A program made the position numbers and the translations under genes. Of a stretch of 55,237 nt of DNA, positions 8,379-18,170 are shown piece after piece. The notes below the pieces were generated by a model, which saw nothing but the letters and a program-made list of their open reading frames with translations, did not search any database and had not been told where the DNA came from. Numbering within the stretch: position 1 is the stretch's first letter; each line of letters opens with the position of its first letter. The stretch is from assembly GCF_030270585.1 (NCBI RefSeq), contig NZ_BSYI01000034.1, positions 1-55,237 of the forward strand, given 5' to 3'. This DNA comes from Paralimibaculum aggregatum (GTDB lineage Bacteria; Pseudomonadota; Alphaproteobacteria; Rhodobacterales; Rhodobacteraceae).

Positions 8379-8999
8379 TCAGGCGGGCCGGAGCCGCAGC
8401 ACCTTCTTGCGCAGCAGGATCGCCTCCTTGATCTCCAGCTTCATCGCCTTGACGACCTTCTTCAGCAGCGTCTTGGCCTTCTTGACCGCGTTGTTCGCGT
8501 TGGTTACCTCGCCGACCCAGCTGACGATCAGCCGCAGCACGGATTTCAGCGCGTTGACCACCGCCAGCGCCGTGCCGAGCGGGTTCAGCGCCTCGAAGAA
8601 CTGCTTCACCATCGCGAAGATCTCGCGCAGCATCTTCACATAGCGCATGAAGAGCCGCTTCATCACGTTGATGATCTTGTTCGGGTCGGCGGCGCTCCGG
8701 ATCAGGTTGATGATCTTGTTGCCGAGGCGCAGCGCGCTCTTGACGATCTGCGGCACCCGCTCGAGCGCGCCGAACACGGTGTCGCGATAGCCGATGATCT
8801 TCTCGACCACCGCCTTGCCCACCTTCGAGGCGATCTCCTCGCCCTTGTTCACGACGTTATCGAAGAACTTGGTGGCAGACTTGAACTTGGAATCGATCTT
8901 CTTGAAGACGACCTTCCAGATCTCGAAGATCCGCTTCTGGTAGATCTCGACGGCCTTGAGGACCGGCGCGGTGGGGTCGTTGGCAGGTGTCGTTGCCAT
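8379..8999 (-). CDS. Amphipathic helical protein, unknown function
   Basis: A 206-residue Lys-rich protein predicted to be nearly all helix, with alternating basic and hydrophobic faces and two longer apolar stretches (around residues 130-155) that could touch membrane. There is no signal peptide. The ATG at 8999 is chosen because GGAGGCG lies five bases upstream; two earlier in-frame Met codons (9011, 9056) lack such a site. It sits between dapA and smpB with 114 bp to dapA and 69 bp to smpB, and its amino-acid make-up differs from both. I do not recognise the family. Confidence 0.75.
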   Translation of the reverse strand: MATTPANDPTAPVLKAVEIYQKRIFEIWKVVFKKIDSKFKSATKFFDNVVNKGEEIASKVGKAVVEKIIGYRDTVFGALERVPQIVKSALRLGNKIINLIRSAADPNKIINVMKRLFMRYVKMLREIFAMVKQFFEALNPLGTALAVVNALKSVLRLIVSWVGEVTNANNAVKKAKTLLKKVVKAMKLEIKEAILLRKKVLRLRPA

Positions 9000-9113
9000 C
9001 TTCGCCTCCATCTCTTCCGCTTGCCGAACGGTAGCGGAAAAGATGAGGCGGCACAATGAGCCACCCGGGGCTCGCGGCCCCGGGGGCGCCCGGGTTGTCC
9101 GGGTTTGCGGCCG

Positions 9114-9992
9114 TCAGGCGGCGATCAGCCCGGCATGGACCATGGCGGCGCGGATCGCCTGCTTGACCGGCTCGGTCGCCTCCAGCAGCGGCAGGCGCAC
9201 CGTCGGCTCGCAGCGGCCGAGCACGGAGAGCGCGTATTTCGCCCCGACCAGACCCGGCTCGAGGAACAGCGCGGTGTGCAGCGACATCAGCCGGTCCTGC
9301 AGCTCGAGCGCGCGGGCATAGTTGCGCGCCAGCGTCGCCTCCTGGAACTCGGCGCAGAGCGCCGGCGCGACATTCGCGGTCACCGAGATCGCGCCGACCC
9401 CGCCATGGGCGTTGAAGCCGAGCGCCGAGGCGTCCTCGCCGGAAAGCTGGATGAAGTCGTGCCCGCAGGCTGCGCGCTGCAGGCTGGTGCGCGCGACATC
9501 GCCGGTGGCGTCCTTGACGCCGACGATGCGCGGCAGCCTTGCCAGCCGGCCCATGGTCTCGGGGCTCATGTCCACCACCGAGCGGCCGGGGATGTTGTAG
9601 ATCACGATCGGGATCTCGACCGCATCGTGCAGCGCATGGAAGTGCCGGTAGAGGCCCTCCTGCGTCGGCTTGTTGTAATAGGGCGTGACCACCAGCGCGG
9701 CATCGGCGCCTGCCGCCTGGGCATGGGCGGTGAAGCGGATCGCCTCGGTGGTGTTGTTCGAGCCGGTGCCGGCGACCACCGGCACCCGGCCGCGGGTCTG
9801 CTCGACCACGATGTCGATCACCCGCTCGTGCTCCTCGAAGCTCAGCGTCGGGCTCTCGCCGGTGGTGCCGACGGGCACGAGCCCGTGGCTGCCCTCGTCG
9901 ATCTGCCAGTCGACCAGCGCGCGCAGGGCCTTCTCGTCGATCCCTTCCGCAGTGAAAGGGGTGACAAGCGCGGTAAGCGATCCTTTGAGCAT
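9114..9992 (-). CDS. dapA: 4-hydroxy-tetrahydrodipicolinate synthase
   Basis: A 292-residue DapA, the usual length. It condenses pyruvate with aspartate semialdehyde in the lysine/diaminopimelate pathway. Visible hallmarks are GTTGES (substrate loop), PYYNKPTQ with the catalytic tyrosine, and the Schiff-base lysine in GVKDATGD. The start at 9992 begins directly with the family N-terminus ([12 protein letters not shown]); a longer frame upstream is shadow of the divergent intergenic region. The lytic transglycosylase gene is divergent, a common arrangement in this group. Confidence 0.97.
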   Translation of the reverse strand: MLKGSLTALVTPFTAEGIDEKALRALVDWQIDEGSHGLVPVGTTGESPTLSFEEHERVIDIVVEQTRGRVPVVAGTGSNNTTEAIRFTAHAQAAGADAALVVTPYYNKPTQEGLYRHFHALHDAVEIPIVIYNIPGRSVVDMSPETMGRLARLPRIVGVKDATGDVARTSLQRAACGHDFIQLSGEDASALGFNAHGGVGAISVTANVAPALCAEFQEATLARNYARALELQDRLMSLHTALFLEPGLVGAKYALSVLGRCEPTVRLPLLEATEPVKQAIRAAMVHAGLIAA

Positions 9993-10201
9993 GGCCTTGG
10001 CTCCGGGGCTGGCAGGGGGAGGGGTTATCCGCCGCTCATAGGGAGATTCGCGTCGATGGGCAAGCCATGCGCGGGCCGCCTGCCGCCCGGCCGGGCGAAA
10101 CCTGTGGAGAACCCAGCGCTCACGGGGATTTCGGGGTGCGGCGCAGCAGCGCTGTGCTAGACTGCGCGCACAGGCAGAACGCGAACCCGGGAGCGCGCGC
10201 G

Positions 10202-11818
10202 ATGCGAGCAGCAACGACAATAATCCTCACGATCCTCACCCTTATCGCCCCGCTGACCACGGCCATGGCGGCGGCGCTCGACCTTGCCGAGGCACAGCGC
10301 CAGGGCGCCGTGCTGCGCGAGGCGCTGGCCCTCGGCGCCGATGGCGACTGGCCGGCGGCGGAGGCCCGCGTGGCGGCGGTCTCCGATCCGCTGCTGGCGG
10401 ATATCGTGCTCTGGCGCAAGCTCAGGGCCGGCGCCGGCACGCAGGGCGAATACCGTGCCTATGCCGCCCGCCGGGCGAACTGGCCGGGCCATGAGCAGCT
10501 GCGCAAGGCGGTGCTCGGCGAGGTGCCGCCGGCACGCTCCGCCGGGCTGAGCGGCGAGGCCGCGGAGAACTGGCGCGCCTTCTCCAAGGCCTACGGCAAG
10601 GACCGCGATGCCGCCGCCGCCCTGCTCGACCGCTATTCGGCGAGCGCCGAGGCCCTCGGCCAGCCCGCGCGCTGGGCCGACCGGCGTCGCCGCCTCGCCC
10701 GCGACGCGATGCGCGACGGCAATCCGGCGCTCGGCTACCGGCTGGCGGCGCAGCACCACCTCGGCCCGGGCGACGGCTATGCCTATGCCGACTGCGAATG
10801 GGCCGCCGGCTGGATCGCGCTGCGCGGGCTGAAGGACCCGGCCGCGGCGCTGCCGCATTTCGAACGCTTCGACGCCGCGGTCGACACCCCGATCAGCCGC
10901 GCCCGCGCCGGCTACTGGCTGGGGCGGACCCATGCCGCCCTCGGCAACGAGACAGCGGCCCGCGCCGCCTATGCCAGCGCCGCCGAGTTCCAGACCGCCT
11001 TCTACGGCCAGCTCGCCGCCGCCGAGATCGGCGCCGCGCCGGACCAGCGCCTCGCCGATGCCGCGCTGCCGGACTGGCGCACCACGCCGGCGCTGGCCAC
11101 CGACGATGTGCGTATGGCCGCCGTGCTCTACTATGCCGGCCAGGAGGGCCTTGCTGCGGCGAGCTTCCGGCGCATCGGCCGCGGGCTGAACGACGAGACC
11201 GCGCTGGCCGCGCTCGGCGCCCTCTCGATCGAGATCGGCCAGCCGCAGGTGGCGGTGCGCGTCGCCAAGATGGCCGCGCGCAAGGGCATGCTGATCTTTC
11301 CGGCCTACTATCCCCTGCATGCCGTCGGCGGCGTGGTGACCGAGATCGAGCCGGCGCTGGCGCTCGCGGTGTCGCGCCAGGAGACCGAGTTCGACGCCAC
11401 CGCGATCAGCCGCTCCGGCGCGCGCGGGCTGATGCAGCTGATGCCGCGGACGGCGCAGCTCGTGGCCCGGCAGATCGGCGAGCCCTACTCGCAGCGCCGC
11501 CTGATTACCGACTGGCGCTACAATGCCCGCCTCGGCAGCCGCTACATGGGCGACCGGGTGAAGCAGTTCGGCGGCTCCTACCTGCTGGCGGCGGCGGCCT
11601 ACAATGCCGGCCCGCGGCGCGCCGAGGAATGGATCGCGGCCTATGGCGACCCGCGCCTCGCCTCGGTGGATGCGGTGGACTGGATCGAGACCATCCCCTT
11701 CCGCGAGACGCGCAACTACGTGCAGCGGGTGATGGAGGCACTCTATGTCTACCGCACGCGCATCGCCGGGCGCGCCGGGCCGATGACGCTGCCGGCCGAT
11801 CTCGCGCGCGGCGGCTGA
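10202..11818 (+). CDS. Soluble lytic murein transglycosylase (Slt family)
   Basis: A 538-residue exported protein: a Sec signal peptide (cleavage near AMA), a long alpha-helical superhelical U/L region of short repeats (about residues 30-390), and a C-terminal lysozyme-like SLT domain. The domain has the catalytic glutamate in RQETEF and the [10 protein letters not shown] motif, followed by [12 protein letters not shown]. It cleaves glycan strands of peptidoglycan to 1,6-anhydro products in the periplasm. A GGGAG site precedes the ATG by eight bases, and TAGACT at 10158-10163 may be its -10. Confidence 0.93.
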   Translation: MRAATTIILTILTLIAPLTTAMAAALDLAEAQRQGAVLREALALGADGDWPAAEARVAAVSDPLLADIVLWRKLRAGAGTQGEYRAYAARRANWPGHEQLRKAVLGEVPPARSAGLSGEAAENWRAFSKAYGKDRDAAAALLDRYSASAEALGQPARWADRRRRLARDAMRDGNPALGYRLAAQHHLGPGDGYAYADCEWAAGWIALRGLKDPAAALPHFERFDAAVDTPISRARAGYWLGRTHAALGNETAARAAYASAAEFQTAFYGQLAAAEIGAAPDQRLADAALPDWRTTPALATDDVRMAAVLYYAGQEGLAAASFRRIGRGLNDETALAALGALSIEIGQPQVAVRVAKMAARKGMLIFPAYYPLHAVGGVVTEIEPALALAVSRQETEFDATAISRSGARGLMQLMPRTAQLVARQIGEPYSQRRLITDWRYNARLGSRYMGDRVKQFGGSYLLAAAAYNAGPRRAEEWIAAYGDPRLASVDAVDWIETIPFRETRNYVQRVMEALYVYRTRIAGRAGPMTLPADLARGG

Positions 11819-11917
11819 AGCCGGGCCCCCGCCGCCTGCCATGGGTGGGCTCTTGAAACCGTCGTCCAAAGGCGGAAGGTCGACAGGGTGGGGCAGGCGG
11901 CGGCCCTGCCTCGCGAA

Positions 11918-11936
11918 GGGGGCGGACCTCGCCCCC
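11918..11936 (+). terminator. Hairpin downstream of slt
   Basis: GGGGGCG (11918-11924) pairs with CGCCCCC (11930-11936) around a five-base loop, followed by CCTT. It is placed to end the slt transcript, though without a clear T-tract. Confidence 0.4.
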
Positions 11937-11957
11937 CCTTGCCCTACCTACCCATCA

Positions 11958-11974
11958 TGTCCCGTTTCGGGACA
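11958..11974 (-). terminator. Hairpin downstream of the epimerase gene
   Basis: A 7-bp perfect stem (TGTCCCG with CGGGACA) around three bases, 11 bp beyond the epimerase stop codon. No T-tract follows on the minus strand, so the terminator role is tentative. Confidence 0.35.
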
Positions 11975-11985
11975 GAAACCCGCTC

Positions 11986-13035
11986 TCAGCCGATGCCGTT
12001 GAAGCTCCGGTACCAGTCGACGAAGCGCGCCAGCCCCTCGCGCAGCGGCGTGTCCGGGGCGAAGCCGACCTCGCGCTCCAGCGCCGAGACATCGGCGAAG
12101 GTCGCCTCGACATCGCCGGGCTGCATCTCCACCAGCTCGCGGATCGCCGTCCGGCCGGTGAGCTCCTCGAGCATCGCCACCAGGTCCAGCAGCTGTTCGC
12201 GCCGGTGGTTGCCGATGTTGAAGACCCGGTGCGGTGCCCAGCTCGTCGCCGGGTCCGGCGCCTGCCGGTCGAAGCCCGGATCGGGCGCCGGCGCCCTGGG
12301 GATCAGCCGCACCACCCCCTCGACGATGTCGTCGACATAGGTGAAGTCCCGCTCCATCCGGCCATGGTTGAAGAGCCGGATCGGCCGCCCCTCGTACAGC
12401 GCCTTGGTGAAGATCTGGATCGCCATGTCGGGCCGCCCCCAGGGCCCGTAGACCGTGAAGAAGCGCAGCCCGGTCGCCGGCAGGCCGAAGAGATGGCTGT
12501 AGGAATGTGCCATCAGCTCGTTCGCCTTCTTGGTCGCGGCATAGAGGCTGACCGGGTGATCGACGCTGTCTTCCACGTCGAAGGGCAGCTTGGCGTTGCC
12601 GCCATAGACCGAGCTCGAGGAGGCATAGACGAGGTGCGTGGCCTCGCGGTGCCGGCATGCCTCGAGGATGTTGAGAAAGCCGGTGATGTTGGCGTCCACG
12701 TAGTCGTGCGGATGGGTCAGCGAGTGGCGCACCCCCGCCTGCGCCGCCAGATGCACCACCCGCCGCGGCCCGTGCCGCTCGAAGACGCCGGCGAGCCCCT
12801 CGCGGTCGGCCAGATCCACCCGCTCGAAAGTGAAGCCCGGCCGGTCGAGCAGCCGGTCGCGCCGAGCCTCCTTCAGCCGCGGATCGTAATAGGCGTTGAG
12901 ATTGTCGAGCCCGACCACGGGGATGCCCGCGGCCAGCAGCCGCTCGGACAGGTGATAGCCGATGAAGCCGGCGGCGCCGGTGACGAGCACGGGCGTGTCG
13001 CGGCCGATCGCGGCCGCCCAGTCGGAATGGCTCAT
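11986..13035 (-). CDS. NAD-dependent epimerase, UDP-glucuronate 4-epimerase type
   Basis: A 349-residue extended SDR. The Rossmann motif is TGAAGFIG near residue 20, the catalytic serine lies in YASSSSVYGG and the YxxxK pair in YAATK. The segments LDNLNAYYDPRLKEARR, HLAAQAGVRHS and FTVYGPWGRPDMA are typical of GAE enzymes that interconvert UDP-glucuronate and UDP-galacturonate. It could feed acidic sugars to the polysaccharide locus 14 kb away. Its start is only 19 bp beyond the stop of the last antiporter gene on the same strand, so it probably rides on that operon. Confidence 0.9.
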   Translation of the reverse strand: MSHSDWAAAIGRDTPVLVTGAAGFIGYHLSERLLAAGIPVVGLDNLNAYYDPRLKEARRDRLLDRPGFTFERVDLADREGLAGVFERHGPRRVVHLAAQAGVRHSLTHPHDYVDANITGFLNILEACRHREATHLVYASSSSVYGGNAKLPFDVEDSVDHPVSLYAATKKANELMAHSYSHLFGLPATGLRFFTVYGPWGRPDMAIQIFTKALYEGRPIRLFNHGRMERDFTYVDDIVEGVVRLIPRAPAPDPGFDRQAPDPATSWAPHRVFNIGNHRREQLLDLVAMLEELTGRTAIRELVEMQPGDVEATFADVSALEREVGFAPDTPLREGLARFVDWYRSFNGIG

Positions 13036-13054
13036 GGGGCGCGCCCCCTGCGCG

Positions 13055-14773
13055 TCAGATGAAGGCGAAGAGCATGAAGACGCCGAGCAGAAGCGTCATC
13101 CAGAGCGCCATATAGCCCGAGGGCCTGGTCCGCGCCAGCGCACTCTCCGGCCCGTGGGCCTTGTAGAGATTGGCCACGAAGCGCTGCACGCCCCGGATCG
13201 CGCCCTGCTGGAGCGCGGCGCTGGCGCCCCGCCAGGCGGCCTCGAGCCGGCCGAGCACCCAGCCGCCGCCCTTGCGCCAGATCCAGTCGCTGTCGAGGTT
13301 GGTGGACCGCAGCTCCGGCGGATAGAGCCCGGTGCGCATCAGCACGGTGAAGGCCAGCGCCGAGAAGATCAGCAGCTGCAGCTGGGTGATCACGTGCTCG
13401 AGCGAATAGGCGTGATAGCTCACGTCATAGGGCAGGATCGCGTAGAGCGGCCCGGGGAACACGCCGATGCCGATGCAGAGCGTCGCCGCGATGGCCATGG
13501 CGATCAGCATGTTCGTCGGCGCTTCCTTCGGCCGCATGCCGCTGTCATGGGCGAAGAAGGCGAAGAACGGGATCTTGATGCCGGAATGGTGGAACACGCC
13601 TGCCGAGGCGAACAGCAGCACCAGCCAGGTGACGAAATACCCCTCCTTCATCGCCGCCGAGATGATCAGCGACTTCGACACGAAGCCGGAGAACAGCGGG
13701 AAGGCCGAGATCGAGGCGGCGCCGATGGCGCAGAAGGTCGCCGTCCAGGGCATGGTGCGGTAGAGGCCGCCGAGCTCCGAGCCCTTCACGGTGCCGGTGC
13801 GCAGCAGCACCGCGCCCATGCTCATGAATAGCAGCGCCTTGTAGAGGATGTGGCAGAAGGCATGCGCCGCGGCGCCCGAGACCGCAAGCTCGGTGCCGAT
13901 GCCGATACCCACCACCATGAAGCCGAGCTGGTTGTTCAGCGAATAGGCCAGCACCCGGCGCAGGTCGTTCTCGATCACCGCGTAGAAGATCGGGAAGGCG
14001 GTCATCACCGCGCCGATCGGCACGAGGATCTCGGTGCCGGCGAAGCCGCGCGCCAGCGCATAGACCGCGAGCTTGGTGGTGAAGGCCGAGAGCATCACCG
14101 TGCCGGTGACGGTGGCCTGGGGATAGGCGTCCTGCAGCCAGTTGTGCATCAGCGGGAAGGCACACTTGATGCCGAAGGAGAGGAAGATCAGCAGCCCCGC
14201 CGTGGTCTCGACATCGAAGCTGTCGAAGGCGAGGGAGCCGGTCTGGCCGTAATGCACCATGGTGCCGGCGAGCAGCAGCACGCCGGAGCCGACCTGCACG
14301 ATGAGATAGCGCTGTCCGGCGGCCATCGCCTCCGGGGTGCGGGTCGCCCAGATCAGGAAAACCGAGGCGATCGCCGTACCCTCCCAGAACAGGAAGAGCG
14401 AGACCAGATCGCCCGAGAACACGGCGCCGACCGCGCTGCCGGCATAGATCATGCCGGCGGTGTGCTCCATCCAGCCCTTCACATGATACTGGTAGATCAT
14501 GCTGAGCAGCGTCGCGATCAGGAAGATGGTGCCGAAGATGAAGCTCAGCCGGTCCACCCGCAGCGTCACCAGCTCGATGTCGAAGACCGACACGACGCCC
14601 ATCAGCCCGTGGTCGAGGCTCATCAGCTGGAAGAAGGCGAGCACCGGCAGCAGCAGCAGGTAGGGGCCGCGCGCCTGCTCCTTCAGGAACGGCACGGCGA
14701 GCGCGCCGATGATCAGGATGAGCCCCGGCGAGAGCCCGCCGAGCGCCCCCGTGGGCACCATCTCAGCGGTCAT
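13055..14773 (-). CDS. Mrp/NuoL-M-like antiporter subunit (third D-type copy)
   Basis: A 572-residue protein with about 14 membrane segments, of the proton-conducting NuoL/M/N-MrpA/D family. It has the glutamate of helix 5 in LFLFWEG and the lysine/histidine relay in FGIKCAFPLMHNWL, followed by broken-helix residues in YPQATVTGTVM. About 70 extra residues at the C-terminus form an amphipathic region before a last membrane helix. Its start overlaps the preceding small gene by 11 bp. It may stand in for the missing MrpA N-terminal half, but this is inference. Confidence 0.88.
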   Translation of the reverse strand: MTAEMVPTGALGGLSPGLILIIGALAVPFLKEQARGPYLLLLPVLAFFQLMSLDHGLMGVVSVFDIELVTLRVDRLSFIFGTIFLIATLLSMIYQYHVKGWMEHTAGMIYAGSAVGAVFSGDLVSLFLFWEGTAIASVFLIWATRTPEAMAAGQRYLIVQVGSGVLLLAGTMVHYGQTGSLAFDSFDVETTAGLLIFLSFGIKCAFPLMHNWLQDAYPQATVTGTVMLSAFTTKLAVYALARGFAGTEILVPIGAVMTAFPIFYAVIENDLRRVLAYSLNNQLGFMVVGIGIGTELAVSGAAAHAFCHILYKALLFMSMGAVLLRTGTVKGSELGGLYRTMPWTATFCAIGAASISAFPLFSGFVSKSLIISAAMKEGYFVTWLVLLFASAGVFHHSGIKIPFFAFFAHDSGMRPKEAPTNMLIAMAIAATLCIGIGVFPGPLYAILPYDVSYHAYSLEHVITQLQLLIFSALAFTVLMRTGLYPPELRSTNLDSDWIWRKGGGWVLGRLEAAWRGASAALQQGAIRGVQRFVANLYKAHGPESALARTRPSGYMALWMTLLLGVFMLFAFI

Positions 14774-15053
14774 AATAGTCCTCCGAACGCATCACCAGCT
14801 TGCGCAGCTCCTTCGCCGCCAGCACCAGGAAGACGCAGCCGACGAAGCCGTAGATGCCGTAGAAGCCCCACCAGTGCTCGATCGCGAACGGCCCGTGCTT
14901 GTGGATCAGCGGATCGACCAGCAGCAGCGCCGCGCTGACGGCGTAGAGCGCATAGCAGATCCGGTCGACGTTCTTCCTGTCGTCGATCCAGGTGGGGCGC
15001 TCGTCCGGCGCCTTGCGCGGGATCTCTGCGGGCTCGGGCGTCCGGTCGGTCAT
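14763..15053 (-). CDS. Small membrane protein inside the Mrp operon
   Basis: A 96-residue protein: a polar N-terminal 30 residues (TWIDDRKNVDR), then two membrane helices (about residues 33-50 and 62-80) separated by a short loop with HKHGPF, ending in a charged tail. The start at 15053 overlaps the previous stop codon as ATGA, and its end overlaps the next start by 11 bp, so it is translationally coupled on both sides. It is not one of the seven canonical Mrp subunits. I infer an accessory subunit of the antiporter complex. Confidence 0.8.
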   Translation of the reverse strand: MTDRTPEPAEIPRKAPDERPTWIDDRKNVDRICYALYAVSAALLLVDPLIHKHGPFAIEHWWGFYGIYGFVGCVFLVLAAKELRKLVMRSEDYYDR

Positions 15054-16588
15054 TGGATGGCTCCTTGCGCAAGATCGGCCGGTGCCTGGGCCGCCGCGGC
15101 GGGGGCGGCGCCCTCGGTGATCGGCAGCAGCAGCGCCTCGAGCTCGTTCACGCCGAAGAACAGCACGACGCAGAGCCCGGCGGTGACGCAGATCGCGATC
15201 AGGCAGGGCAGCGGCGCCTCGGCGACGGCGATCGGTTCGCCGGGCTTCGCGTCCTTCGGCGGCATGAAGAAGCCGCGCGAGGCGATCGGCACCAGATAGG
15301 CGACGTTGAGCAGCGAGGAGATCATCAGCACCGCGACGACCCAGAGATTGTCGCTGTCCACCGCGCCGACGCCGATCCACCACTTGCTCCAGACCCCGAT
15401 CAGCGGCGGCAGGCCGATGATCGAGAGCGTGCCGACCAGGAAGGCGGTCATGGTGACGGGCATGCGCCGACCGATGCCGTCGAGCTCGCTCACCTTGGTC
15501 AGATGCGCCGCGGTGTAGATGCAGCCGGCACCGAAGAAGAGCGTGATCTTGGAGACCGCATGCGCCGCGATGTGCATGGCGGCGCCGAGGATCGCCAGCG
15601 GGCTCGCCACCGCCGCCGCCATCACCACATAGGAGAGCTGGCTGACCGTGGAGAAGGCGAGCCGCTTCTTCAGGTTGTCATGCATCAGCGCGATCAGCGA
15701 GGCCATGATCACCGTGAAGCCGGCGACATAGGCGATCGGCTGCGAGGCGCCGGTCTCCGTCAGCAGGTCGAGCCCGAAGACATAGACCGTGACCTTGATG
15801 ACGCAGAACACGCCCGCCTTGACGACCGCCACCGCATGCAGCAGCGCGGAGACCGGCGTCGGCGCCACCATCGCGGCCGGCAGCCAGAAATGCACCGGCA
15901 TCACCGCCGCCTTGCCGATGCCGAAGATGTAGAGCGCATAGAGCAGCGTCAGCATCCCGGCCGAGAGCCCCGCCCCGGCAAGCAGCCCGCCCTGGATGAA
16001 GTCCGCCGAGCCGGCGGCGACATAGGTCCAGATGATCGCCGGCAGCAGCAGCACCATCGAGGTCGCCATCAGCAGCACGAGATAGACCCGCGCATTGGTC
16101 CGGGCGTCCTCGTTGGCCTTGTGCGCGACCAGCGGATAGGTAGAGACCGTCAGGATCTCGTAGAACAGGAACAGCGTGAACAGGTTGGCCGAGAAGGCGA
16201 CGCCGATGGCGGCGGCGATCGCCACCGCGAAGCAGATGTAGAACGGGGTCTGCCGCGGCTCGTTGTTCCCGCGCATGTAGCCGATGGAGTAGATCGAGTT
16301 CACGATCCAGAGCGTCGAGGCGACGCTGGCGAAGAGCATGCCGAGCGGCTCGACGGCAAGCGCCAGCGCCACCCCGTCGACCACCTCGAAGCCGTAGGCC
16401 TCGGGGCGCTCGCCGTCCAGCACGCGCAGCAGCAGGGTCATCACCGTGAGGAACAGCGCGCCCGCCGCGACAAGGGTCACGCCCTCGCGGATGTTCGGCC
16501 AGCGGCCGGCGAGGGGGATGCCGAAGGCGGCGGCCGCGGGAATCCCGAGGCTCATCCAGAGGAGGGTCTCACTCTCCAAGGCTGACAC
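15050..16588 (-). CDS. Mrp/NuoM-like antiporter subunit (second D-type copy)
   Basis: A 512-residue membrane protein with about 14 helices of the MrpD/NuoM/NuoN family. The helix-5 glutamate is in FLFYEILTV, the lysine-histidine relay in GIGKAAVMPVHFWLPAAM, and a second lysine follows in AVVKAGVF. It should be one of the ion-translocating half-channels. It overlaps the upstream D-type gene by 20 bp and the small gene downstream by 4 bp. Its C-terminus ends in an Ala-rich stretch. Confidence 0.9.
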   Translation of the reverse strand: MSALESETLLWMSLGIPAAAAFGIPLAGRWPNIREGVTLVAAGALFLTVMTLLLRVLDGERPEAYGFEVVDGVALALAVEPLGMLFASVASTLWIVNSIYSIGYMRGNNEPRQTPFYICFAVAIAAAIGVAFSANLFTLFLFYEILTVSTYPLVAHKANEDARTNARVYLVLLMATSMVLLLPAIIWTYVAAGSADFIQGGLLAGAGLSAGMLTLLYALYIFGIGKAAVMPVHFWLPAAMVAPTPVSALLHAVAVVKAGVFCVIKVTVYVFGLDLLTETGASQPIAYVAGFTVIMASLIALMHDNLKKRLAFSTVSQLSYVVMAAAVASPLAILGAAMHIAAHAVSKITLFFGAGCIYTAAHLTKVSELDGIGRRMPVTMTAFLVGTLSIIGLPPLIGVWSKWWIGVGAVDSDNLWVVAVLMISSLLNVAYLVPIASRGFFMPPKDAKPGEPIAVAEAPLPCLIAICVTAGLCVVLFFGVNELEALLLPITEGAAPAAAAQAPADLAQGAIQ

Positions 16589-18170
16589 CCCCCTGAGTTT
16601 CTGCGACCGGCATCGCGCCGCCCGTGTAGCCGTTGAGCAGCACCTCGGCCGCCTGGGCCGGCACGCCGGCGGAGATATCGGTCTGGAACCCGAAATAGAG
16701 CACGGCGAGGGCCAGCGCCCAGGTCACCGCGAGCATCTCCGGCGCCGGCGCCCTCGGCGACGCGGCCGCGCCGCGGGCCTCGCGGAACCAGGCCAGCTCG
16801 ACCACCCGCCCGACATAGAACACCGCGATCAGCGAGGCGATCACGATCGCCGCCACCAGCCACCAGTAGCCGACCTCGGCCGCGCCCTGGATCAGATACC
16901 ACTTCGAGACGAAGCCCGCGGTTCCCGGCACCCCGATCAGCCCGAGCCCGGCCACCACGAAGGCGCCCATGGTGAGCGGCATGGTGCGGCCGAGCCCGGC
17001 CATCTGGTCGATCTTGGTGATGCCGGTGGAATAGACCACGCAGCCGACCGCGAGGAAGAGGCAGCCCTTGATGATCGCGTGGTTGAAGAGATGGCTGAGC
17101 CCGCCGGTCAGCCCGGCCTCGTTGAGCAGCGCCACGCCGACCATGATGTAGCCGATCTGCGCCACCGAGGAATAGGCCAGCATCCGCTTGACGTTGGACT
17201 GGAACACCGCGACCAGCGAGGGGGCGATCATCGCGATCGAGGCGAGCAGCAGCACGAAGGCGGTGTCGTAGGCCATCGTCTCGCTGATATCGACGCCATA
17301 GACCGAGTAGACGAAGCGCACGAGGATGTAGACCGCGACCTTGGTCGCCGTCGAGGCGATCAGCGCGGTCGCGACGGAGGGCGCGAAGGCATAGGCGTTG
17401 GGCAGCCAGAGATGCAGCGGGAACAGCGCGAGCTTGAGCCCGATGCCGACCGAAATGAAGGCCAGCGCCGCCAGCGCGCCGCGGCTGTCCTGCACCGGGT
17501 CGAGCTTCACCGCCAGGTCGACGAGGTTGAGCGTGCCGGTGAGCGCGAAGGCCAGCCCGATGCCGAGCACGTAGAAGGTCGCGCCGATGGTGCCGATCAC
17601 CAGGTACTGGTAGGCCGCGACGAGGGCCCGCCGGTCCTTGCCCATGGCGATCAGCGCATACATCGCCAGCGAGCTGATCTCCATGAAGACGAAGATGTTG
17701 AAGGCATCGCCGGTGATCGCCATGCCCTGCAGCCCGCAGAAGCAGATCAGCAGCATGGCATAGTACCAGCTGTGCAGGCGCGCCGGGATCTCGCTCGCCG
17801 TGGCGCGCGGGGCATAGATGGTGACCATCGCCATCATGATCGAGACCAGCACCAGCAGGAAGGCATTGGCCTCGTCGATGCGGTACTCGATGCCGACCGG
17901 CGGCTCCCAGCCGCCCATCTCGTAGGAGATCGGCCCGTAGGCCAGCACCTCGTGCAGGATGGCGAAGGAGATCACGGGGCTCAGCAGCGCCACGACCAGC
18001 ATCACCGCATAGGCGAGCCAGCCGGGGCGCAGCAGGGCCGCGAGCACGGCGCCCAGCATCGGCAGCGCCACCTGCAGCCCCGGGAGCTGCTCGATGAGTC
18101 CGAGCGCCGGACCTGCGGGCACCGCCGCGGCACCGCCGGCCGCGGCCGAAATGGCTTGAATCAGGCTCAT
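16569..18170 (-). CDS. mrpD: Mrp antiporter subunit D (NuoM/N-like)
   Basis: A 533-residue integral membrane protein, about 14 helices. The conserved glutamate lies in FVFMEISSLAMYALI and the lysine/histidine pair in GIGLKLALFPLHLWLPNAYAFAPS, the signature best matched by MrpD and archaeal MbhH. It directly follows mrpC with an ATGA overlap, the position of MrpD/MbhH in known operons, so I assign mrpD to this copy and not to the two further downstream. It conducts protons or sodium in the antiporter complex. Confidence 0.92.
   Translation of the reverse strand: MSLIQAISAAAGGAAAVPAGPALGLIEQLPGLQVALPMLGAVLAALLRPGWLAYAVMLVVALLSPVISFAILHEVLAYGPISYEMGGWEPPVGIEYRIDEANAFLLVLVSIMMAMVTIYAPRATASEIPARLHSWYYAMLLICFCGLQGMAITGDAFNIFVFMEISSLAMYALIAMGKDRRALVAAYQYLVIGTIGATFYVLGIGLAFALTGTLNLVDLAVKLDPVQDSRGALAALAFISVGIGLKLALFPLHLWLPNAYAFAPSVATALIASTATKVAVYILVRFVYSVYGVDISETMAYDTAFVLLLASIAMIAPSLVAVFQSNVKRMLAYSSVAQIGYIMVGVALLNEAGLTGGLSHLFNHAIIKGCLFLAVGCVVYSTGITKIDQMAGLGRTMPLTMGAFVVAGLGLIGVPGTAGFVSKWYLIQGAAEVGYWWLVAAIVIASLIAVFYVGRVVELAWFREARGAAASPRAPAPEMLAVTWALALAVLYFGFQTDISAGVPAQAAEVLLNGYTGGAMPVAETQGGVSLGE

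Noticed and set aside
13055-18170. Respiratory complex I genes (nuoL, nuoM, nuoN)
   Set aside because: The three large subunits resemble NuoL/M/N, but the neighbours are MrpE, F, G, B and C, and no peripheral-arm or quinone-site subunits are present.
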